A stretch of 30,244 nucleotides of DNA, taken from positions 1-30,244 of IMG/VR virus record IMGVR_UViG_3300022837_000056, one strand, 5' to 3'. Within the stretch, counting starts at the first letter, position 1. Each line of letters begins with the position of its first letter. A program made the position numbers and the translations under genes. The DNA is from a virus. Below, piece by piece: positions 26,363-30,244 of this stretch. Under the pieces are notes generated by a model. It was given only the letters and a program-made list of their open reading frames with translations. It was not told the origin of the DNA and searched no databases.

Positions 26363-26446
26363 ATGCTTAGCCAGATAGACAACAAAATCAACGGACAAAA
26401 AAGGCAACGTACAGGTAAATCCAATGAACATAAAATCACTAGATAA
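26363..26446 (+). CDS. Possible 27-residue open frame
   Basis: ATG 26363 to TAA 26444-26446 encodes 27 mainly basic and polar residues (MLSQIDNKINGQKRQRTGKS and seven more). The frame is +1 relative to the gene at 25999 and remains open back to its last codons. No good ribosome-binding site. It overlaps the next gene by 23 bases. It could be a real small protein, or a chance frame in a 74-base gap. Confidence 0.25.
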   Translation: MLSQIDNKINGQKRQRTGKSNEHKITR

Positions 26447-26648
26447 TATGGAAAAGATTGTAAAAAGCAATTGGACTTTGTCGTGGAGTGGTTGGGACGT
26501 TATTCAGTCCTTTCCTAATCCAGCAGGGTGGTCGAAAAAGAACGGAGCATTTATGAAGAATAGATGGTTCGTGCAGCGTCGATTTAATGTCACAGAATCT
26601 GGCTGGGATCTTCCAGACAAAATCGTTAGCCTATATGAAGAGCGATGA
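26424..26648 (+). CDS. Small protein, unknown
   Basis: 74 residues from ATG 26424 (AGGT upstream); ATG 26448 is an alternative start that gives a 66-residue protein. Aromatic and basic (SNWTLSWSGWDVIQSFPNPAGWSKKNGAFMKNRWFVQRRFNV), with no cysteine. The WSGWDV and RWFVQRRF patterns recall small actinophage proteins found upstream of WhiB. Overlaps WhiB by 14 bases. Function unknown. Confidence 0.5.
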   Translation: MNIKSLDNMEKIVKSNWTLSWSGWDVIQSFPNPAGWSKKNGAFMKNRWFVQRRFNVTESGWDLPDKIVSLYEER

Positions 26649-26919
26649 TTGGAAAGACCAAGCCGCTTGTAAGGGGTACGACGTCAATTTATTCTTTGAC
26701 AAGTACGAGGACAATGAAACAGTAAGGCCAGCAATAGATAGCATCTGTGCTGCATGCCCTATCTCAAGAATCTGCTTTGCGGTTGGAGTTTCCCAAAAAG
26801 AATACGGTGTATGGGGGGGCGTCTATCTCGAGAAGGGTAAGATTTCTAGAGAGTTCGGCAGGCATCGGTCCAAGAAAGAATGGGCAGAGACCTGGAAATA
26901 TCTAACGATGGATAAATAA
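26635..26919 (+). CDS. WhiB-family regulator
   Basis: 94 residues from ATG 26635; the frame opens at 26587, but the shorter start begins just before the conserved DWKDQAAC motif. Four cysteines C12, C38, C41 and C47 (SICAACPISRIC) ligate a 4Fe-4S cluster, and GVWGG (58-62) is the beta-turn that follows. A basic C-terminal tail (HRSKKEW) would bind DNA. WhiB proteins occur only in actinobacteria and their phages, so the gene is a strong host marker. It probably reprogrammes host transcription by binding sigma factor. Confidence 0.92.
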   Translation: MKSDDWKDQAACKGYDVNLFFDKYEDNETVRPAIDSICAACPISRICFAVGVSQKEYGVWGGVYLEKGKISREFGRHRSKKEWAETWKYLTMDK

Positions 26920-27155
26920 TGTATACGGATGAAATGAGAAGGGCTTTCCGATCTCTGGCTGGCCCCAAAAACTTTTCCTTGCAAATCATAGACCATGACA
27001 ATTTCTTAACGGTTAAAGCCAGCGAGAACCAGTTCATGTCTCTGACGGGAGAGGGCAAAAGAAGTGCCGTAGAATACATGGCCAAAGTAAAGTCCGCACT
27101 AGAACTAAACGGTGCGATTGTGCTATTGGTTAGAGAAGGGGGTAAAGAGATATGA
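26919..27155 (+). CDS. Small protein, unknown
   Basis: 78 residues; ATG 26919 overlaps the WhiB stop (TAATG). Sequence MYTDEMRRAFRSLAGPKNFSLQIIDHDNFLTVKASENQFMSLTGEGKRSAVEYMAKVKSALE gives an alpha-beta-alpha look (helix, strands QIIDHDNFLTVKAS, helix KRSAVEYMAKVKSALELNG, final strand AIVLLVRE). No recognised family. Operonic with WhiB and the next membrane protein. Confidence 0.5.
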   Translation: MYTDEMRRAFRSLAGPKNFSLQIIDHDNFLTVKASENQFMSLTGEGKRSAVEYMAKVKSALELNGAIVLLVREGGKEI

Positions 27156-27520
27156 TAGACCTATTAATCCTTATCTTTTTTAGCATTGTAGTAGCCTTGG
27201 GCTTTTTAGTCATTGCTCGTCAATGGCTATACAAAAGAAAGCTTATGTCAATCATTACACAGCTAACTGCAGATAACATCCTATTAAAGTCTGAGATCCA
27301 GAGACTGTCCGAGCTATCTGGGAGCTTTCCTCACGAAGAAACAGAGGGCTTCATAAAGTTTCTCTCCCAGTCTAGAGATTGGGCCTTTACGTATATAGAG
27401 GACGTTCAAAAGGCAATGCAAGAACTTTTTGTAGCCTTAATGGGAGCGGAAGAGGAGCAGATAAAAAAAGCAGCAGCAGGACTAGTTAAGTTCTTGCCGG
27501 AAGAAAATAAAAAGAGCTAA
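27152..27520 (+). CDS. Membrane-anchored coiled-coil protein, unknown
   Basis: 122 residues; ATG 27152 overlaps the previous stop by four bases (ATGA). One membrane helix near the N-terminus (LLILIFFSIVVALGFLVIA), then RQWLYKRK as a positive border and a helical, coiled-coil-like stretch (LMSIITQLTADNILLKSEIQRLSEL), ending with helices that contain DVQKAMQELFVALMGAEEEQIKKAAAG. No enzyme motif. Possibly an inner-membrane accessory of lysis (spanin-like proteins are not expected in actinobacteria without an outer membrane), or of host takeover. Role unknown. Confidence 0.55.
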   Translation: MIDLLILIFFSIVVALGFLVIARQWLYKRKLMSIITQLTADNILLKSEIQRLSELSGSFPHEETEGFIKFLSQSRDWAFTYIEDVQKAMQELFVALMGAEEEQIKKAAAGLVKFLPEENKKS

Positions 27521-27556
27521 GCTCACAAATCGTGAGCGCACAACACACAGCTCTTT
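27511..27556 (+). other. Nested inverted repeat (two-level hairpin)
   Basis: AAAGAGCT (27511-27518) pairs with AGCTCTTT (27549-27556), enclosing an inner GCTCAC (27521-27526)/GTGAGC (27532-27537) hairpin with loop AAATC. It overlaps the last codons of the gene before and lies upstream of the 27587 gene. No U-tract follows, so it is not a standard terminator; it could be an mRNA-processing or stabilising structure. Confidence 0.5.
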
Positions 27557-27586
27557 GACTAATAATATAAACAGAAGGAATATAAA

Positions 27587-27982
27587 ATGAACAAAGCAAT
27601 GATTGATTCATACCTAAGAAACCTACTAGGAGTACTACTGGGCCTGATCACAACAACTATGGCAAGCACAGGGGTTGTATCACCACTAGCATTTGGCACA
27701 GGAGAGTGGCTTCTCATAGCTAACGGTGTCTGGGCAGCAGCAGTTCCGACCCTGCTTCGCTACCTGAACTCTAAGGACCCAAGCTTTGGTCGTATCGCAG
27801 AGGGAGTAGCTCTAGAAGTGAGCAAGAGGCTTCTTGCTGAATCCAAAGCAGCTACCGCAGAAAAGAAGGCTGCTGAAGCTAAAAAGAAAGCTGCCGAGGC
27901 TGCGGAAAAGAAAGCTGCTGCAAAGCTAGCTGTAAAGAAGCCTGTTGCAAAGCCAGTAACCAAGGCTCCAACTACTAAGTAA
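27587..27982 (+). CDS. Holin-like membrane protein with Lys/Ala-rich tail
   Basis: 131 residues from ATG 27587, with AGAAGGAA six bases upstream. Two membrane helices (LLGVLLGLITTTMASTGVV; WLLIANGVWAAAVPTLLRYL) are followed by SKDPSFGRIAEGVALEVSKRLL and a long Ala/Lys/Glu-rich tail (AEKKAAEAKKKAAEAAEKKAA then VKKPVAKPVTK). The layout YLNSKDPSFGRIA after the second helix is the one I recall from actinophage holins. The tail may bind the membrane or peptidoglycan. It sits at the end of the lysis-adjacent block. Probably forms the pore for the endolysin at 24317. Confidence 0.6.
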   Translation: MNKAMIDSYLRNLLGVLLGLITTTMASTGVVSPLAFGTGEWLLIANGVWAAAVPTLLRYLNSKDPSFGRIAEGVALEVSKRLLAESKAATAEKKAAEAKKKAAEAAEKKAAAKLAVKKPVAKPVTKAPTTK

Positions 27983-28001
27983 ATAATTATTCATTAAGAT
28001 A

Positions 28002-28032
28002 GGCGGATCACGACTGTGGTCCGTCTTTTCTT
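28002..28032 (+). terminator. Rho-independent terminator after the holin-like gene
   Basis: GGCGGATCAC (28002-28011) and GTGGTCCGTC (28016-28025) form a ten-base stem with two wobble pairs and a GACT loop, followed by TTTTCTT. It ends the lysis block. Confidence 0.85.
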
Positions 28033-28036
28033 ATGT

Positions 28037-28042
28037 TATAAT
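28037..28042 (+). promoter_or_regulatory. -10 element of the structured RNA
   Basis: TATAAT immediately after the terminator. Counting its last T as -7 gives +1 at 28049, the first base of the closing stem of the RNA. No clear -35. Confidence 0.55.
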
Positions 28043-28048
28043 AGAAGG

Positions 28049-28147
28049 GTCCTCATACAGGGCAAGGATTAGCCGCTTTAGGATGACTAGTTACCATTTT
28101 TATATCGGGTTACGCCAGGGTTTCTGTATGGGGACTTTAATATTTTT
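28049..28147 (+). ncRNA. Unidentified structured small RNA
   Basis: Twelve consecutive pairs close the element: GTCCTCATACAG (28049-28060) with CTGTATGGGGAC (28124-28135), with one G-T pair. The RNA starts on the first base of this stem, as placed by the -10 element, and the stem is followed by TTTAATATTTTT, which can terminate. The 63-base interior has a possible GGC/GCC hairpin (28061-28063 with 28072-28074) and a T-rich loop (CATTTTTATATC); I could not find a single convincing fold by hand. It is neither tRNA, tmRNA, nor a riboswitch I can name. A 22-codon frame (28083-28151) exists inside but has no proper ribosome-binding site. It stands as a strong candidate for a new phage RNA. Confidence 0.55.
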
Positions 28148-28168
28148 GTAGAAATTATCGCAAGATTA

Positions 28169-28200
28169 TGGTATACTTAACTGCTCCCCAGTTTAGGGGA
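28169..28200 (+). promoter_or_regulatory. Extended -10 promoter and 5'-terminal hairpin of the DUF3494 gene
   Basis: TGG plus TATACT (28172-28177), start near 28184. The transcript would begin with TCCCC (28185-28189) pairing with GGGGA (28196-28200) around AGTTTA, then a leader with AAAGGAAA before ATG 28227. So the gene has its own promoter, separate from the structured RNA. Confidence 0.5.
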
Positions 28201-28226
28201 CGATAGACTTCATACCCAAAGGAAAA

Positions 28227-29741
28227 ATGTTCTTGCGCGTTCATAAAAAACAAATCTCATTCGTAATTGCCCTAGCACTAGTTGGAGCTTTTCCTATCAA
28301 CTCCCCAAGCTACGCCAACAACCAAATAGATTTAGGCGGATCAGGCAGCTTTGCGGTACTAGCTAAGACTTATGTGACAACTGGAGCCAGCAGCACTATA
28401 CATGGCGACATCGGCTCTGGAGACGCTACAACAACTGGCGCCGATAGCACTCACAAAGGTAGTATCTACGCCGGCGGAGCAATAACTACTGGTGCTAGTA
28501 ATGATATAGATGGCAACTTACACGCAGTGGCTGCTATTACCTTAGGGGCTGGCAACGAAATTGCTGGAACAGTAGAAGCCGGTCAATCAGCAATAAAAGA
28601 CTCTTACTCTCAAGCAATGACGGCCATGGGCCAAGCAATCTCTGAGGCCATGGAGATCCCTGCTGAGACTGTAGCTACAGCTCTGGATGGAAGGACATTG
28701 GTCGGTGGCGCTTACACCGCTGCAGCTGGCGGGTTCTTAACCCTTGCGGGAAATCTTACACTGGACGCCGATGGCGATTCAAACTCAGTCTTCATAATCA
28801 AAAGCCCAACTTATATATCTACAGCTGCTGGTAGTTCTGTGACGCTAATCAATGGGGCTAAGGCTAGTAACGTCTTTTGGGTTACTGAGGGCTATATGTC
28901 CATGGGTGCCGATGCCAGAATATCTGGAAACATCCTAGCTAATGGTTACGTAACTGTCGGAGCAGGTGCAAGCGTTCTGGGTCGAGTCTTTTCTAAGACT
29001 AGCTACGTACTCTTTGGGCTCAGCGGTCCAGGTTCTTCTTTTGGCCTGATAGGTATTGGAACTGGGCCAACCCCTGCGCCGAGCCCCTCACCAGAGGCAA
29101 CATCAGAACCCTCACCAGAAGCAACATCAGAGCCCTCACCAGAGGCAACACAACCAGTCGTGACACCAGCACCAACCAGCACCACACAACCAGCAGTGCC
29201 AGTCCCTAGCCAGTCGCCTACGCAGAGCCCGATTCCGACACAGCCCCCAGCCCCCACACAAGTGCCTACACCAGTGCCTACGCCAGTTGCTAGCTCTGCG
29301 CCACCTACAGCCGAGCCTAGCCCTAAACCTAAGACCGAGGTTACTGTAAGTCCAATACCAGAGCCAGACCAAAAGCCTATAGTCGTTGGTGAAAGGGAAT
29401 CTTTTAGCCCTCTTGCTCTAGAATCTCCAGCACAAGAACCCTCGACACCTTATGTTGTAGACCTTGATATCCCGCAACACGATCATGAAAGCATGATAAC
29501 TGTAAACGTAGATGGATCGGGCAACCCAAACATAACAATAAACGTAAATATTGAGGTACCTAGCCATCCAGTACAGGAAGAGGTACCCCTTTGTGCAGCA
29601 AAGGCTGAAGACTTAAACCCAAAGGCCAAGACAACACTTAGATCCATAATGGACTTTTTAGGATTCGCCACTTCTCAAGTCACACGATCTATAAGGAATT
29701 TTCTGGTTGCACCTATTGTCAATATTCAGTTGCCTGTGTGA
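28227..29741 (+). CDS. Secreted DUF3494 (ice-binding-like) protein
   Basis: 504 residues from ATG 28227 with AAAGGAAAA. A Sec signal peptide is present: KK then a hydrophobic core (FVIALALVGAF) and a likely cut after SYA (residue 30). Residues about 35-275 are a DUF3494 ice-binding-like beta-solenoid: FAVLAKTYVTTGASSTIHGDIGSG, LTLDADGDSNSVFIIKSPTYISTA, then VTLINGAKASNVFWVTEG, GNILANGYVTVGAGASVLGRVFSK. These repeats (T/V-rich solenoid turns) and the NVFW motif are diagnostic. A Pro/Ser/Thr-rich linker with PSPEATSE repeats (about 283-385) and a C-terminal domain of about 120 residues follow. Members bind ice, or act as adhesins. A secreted host-type protein in a phage is uncommon; it may be a virion decoration, or a moron that changes the infected cell surface. 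Confidence 0.85.
   Translation: MFLRVHKKQISFVIALALVGAFPINSPSYANNQIDLGGSGSFAVLAKTYVTTGASSTIHGDIGSGDATTTGADSTHKGSIYAGGAITTGASNDIDGNLHAVAAITLGAGNEIAGTVEAGQSAIKDSYSQAMTAMGQAISEAMEIPAETVATALDGRTLVGGAYTAAAGGFLTLAGNLTLDADGDSNSVFIIKSPTYISTAAGSSVTLINGAKASNVFWVTEGYMSMGADARISGNILANGYVTVGAGASVLGRVFSKTSYVLFGLSGPGSSFGLIGIGTGPTPAPSPSPEATSEPSPEATSEPSPEATQPVVTPAPTSTTQPAVPVPSQSPTQSPIPTQPPAPTQVPTPVPTPVASSAPPTAEPSPKPKTEVTVSPIPEPDQKPIVVGERESFSPLALESPAQEPSTPYVVDLDIPQHDHESMITVNVDGSGNPNITINVNIEVPSHPVQEEVPLCAAKAEDLNPKAKTTLRSIMDFLGFATSQVTRSIRNFLVAPIVNIQLPV
29085..29150 (+). repeat. 24-base tandem repeat in the linker of the DUF3494 gene
   Basis: CCC-TCA-CCA-GA(A/G)-GCA-ACA-TCA-GA(A/G) (Pro-Ser-Pro-Glu-Ala-Thr-Ser-Glu) occurs at 29085-29108 and 29109-29132, and a third, partial copy (29133-29150). 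Prone to copy-number change; gives a flexible linker. Confidence 0.85.
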
Positions 29742-29747
29742 TATAAT
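29739..29747 (+). promoter_or_regulatory. Extended -10 promoter placing +1 on an ATG
   Basis: TGA plus TATAAT (29742-29747) starts inside the last bases of the DUF3494 gene. The expected +1 is 29754, which is the A of the next ATG, so this mRNA would be leaderless. TTGTCA at 29716-29721 is too far (20 bases) to be a standard -35. Confidence 0.5.
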
Positions 29748-29753
29748 ATAGAT

Positions 29754-30244
29754 ATGAATAATGATATGTTAGAAGATAGCAACGACGTTAACAAGCAATC
29801 TCCTTGTTGGGATGGATACGTTCAAAGAGGTATGAAGCCTGGACAAGATGGCGGAATGGTCCCAAACTGTGTACCCTCAAAGAAGGCATACGGTGCTGAC
29901 GAAGAAGAAGCCCCAGAGGGATACCACTACATGCCCGATGGTTCTCTGATGGCTAACGAGGACCATGAAGATGACAAGTCGCTGTTTGCAGGATTTGGAA
30001 AAGATGTTACAAAAGCAAAGAGGCTGACAGAAGTGTTCAAGGCGGATAATGTTCGTGTCGGTCAAATGGTTTCTTGGGGATCTTCCGGTGGAACTGCCAA
30101 GGGTAAGGTTAAGAGAATAATTCGTAGTGGCTCTTATAAAGTTCCAGGTACAGATGTAACAATCAATGCCAGCGAAGATAATCCTGCAGTGGTCTTAACG
30201 CTATATCGTAACGGAAAAGCTACAGATACTATCGTTGCGCATCG
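29754..30244 (+). CDS. Head-module protein with DUF2945-like domain, N-terminal part (cut by right edge)
   Basis: At least 163 residues, open to the edge. Early residues contain CWDGYVQRGMKPGQDGGMVPNCVPS, a segment seen in phage structural proteins (near prohead or portal genes). From about residue 98, VRVGQMVSWGSSGGTAKGKVKRI followed by a GSYKVPG loop, ASEDNPAVVLTLYRNGK and ATDTIVAH matches the DUF2945 (tudor-like) pattern as I recall it (GDxVxW...G...GxV, then ASxDxPxYxV, GK-A..). In actinophages this domain is often fused to a portal or prohead protease. Ribosome-binding site absent, consistent with a leaderless start. Likely the first gene of the head module. Confidence 0.6.
   Translation, partial: MNNDMLEDSNDVNKQSPCWDGYVQRGMKPGQDGGMVPNCVPSKKAYGADEEEAPEGYHYMPDGSLMANEDHEDDKSLFAGFGKDVTKAKRLTEVFKADNVRVGQMVSWGSSGGTAKGKVKRIIRSGSYKVPGTDVTINASEDNPAVVLTLYRNGKATDTIVAH

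Noticed and set aside
27760-27963. Ala/Phe-rich minus-strand frame opposite the holin tail
   Set aside because: It is the complement of the Lys/Ala codon repeat of the holin tail, an expected low-complexity shadow.
28083-28151. 22-codon open frame inside the structured RNA
   Set aside because: No ribosome-binding site at a usable distance (AGG directly abuts ATG); the length is expected by chance; the sequence is better explained by the RNA stem.
29003-29257. Gly/Ser/Ala-rich minus-strand frame opposite the Pro-rich linker
   Set aside because: Arises from the complementary reading of the PSPEATSE repeats, with no start signal.

Overview
The window looks like part of the genome of a lytic, tailed (siphovirus-like) bacteriophage of an actinobacterium. 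Evidence for a phage: large terminase, tail genes, an endolysin, candidate holins, a full replication set, almost every gene on the + strand, and start/stop overlaps of the TAATG or ATGA kind. Evidence for an actinobacterial host: a WhiB-family regulator with its four cysteines and GVWGG motif, a serine hydroxymethyltransferase with the [10 protein letters not shown] version of the PLP-lysine motif, class Ib ribonucleotide reductase (NrdI/E/F), and small protein families typical of actinophages. Base composition is moderate (by eye mid-40s % GC), far below Streptomyces or Mycobacterium. A low-GC, possibly freshwater actinobacterial host is therefore my inference, and the ice-binding-type (DUF3494) secreted protein fits it. 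I see no integrase, excisionase or repressor gene.

Layout. 1-3.2 kb: the end of a tail/baseplate module (one gene cut by the left edge). 3.2-7.6 kb: a MerR-like DNA-binding protein, two small proteins, DnaB-like helicase, DnaG-like primase and a probable ssDNA-binding protein, ending in a strong terminator. 7.6-15.1 kb: a sigma70-type promoter, then DnaE-type polymerase, RecA-like recombinase, a small PD-(D/E)XK-like protein, DEDDy 3'-5' exonuclease, Cas4/RecB-like nuclease and RuvC-like resolvase, with small zinc-finger and unknown genes between. 15.1-18.1 kb: HTH protein, DUF1599/Nmad1-like protein, SH3-like protein, then small and large terminase. 18.1-22.8 kb: nrdI-nrdE-nrdF-glyA, a nucleotide-supply operon. 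22.8-24.25 kb: tRNA-Asn, tRNA-Gly, two small genes, a complete tmRNA, tRNA-Asp and tRNA-Thr. 24.3-28.0 kb: M23+LysM endolysin, a string of small genes including WhiB, and a holin-like protein, closed by a terminator. 28.0-28.2 kb: an unidentified compact structured RNA with its own promoter. 28.2-29.7 kb: a secreted DUF3494 protein. 29.75 kb to the end: a leaderless gene that starts what looks like the head module and runs off the right edge.

How the parts fit: helicase, primase, SSB, polymerase and exonuclease make a largely self-sufficient replisome; RecA-like protein, Cas4-like nuclease and the resolvases handle recombination and branch removal before packaging by terminase; NrdIEF and GlyA supply deoxynucleotides and one-carbon units; tRNAs and tmRNA adjust translation and ribosome rescue. 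The most unusual items are the phage-encoded tmRNA with a readable tag ending in ALAA, the structured RNA at 28.05-28.15 kb, the DUF3494 protein, and a set of promoters that give either leaderless transcripts or transcripts beginning with a 5'-terminal hairpin.
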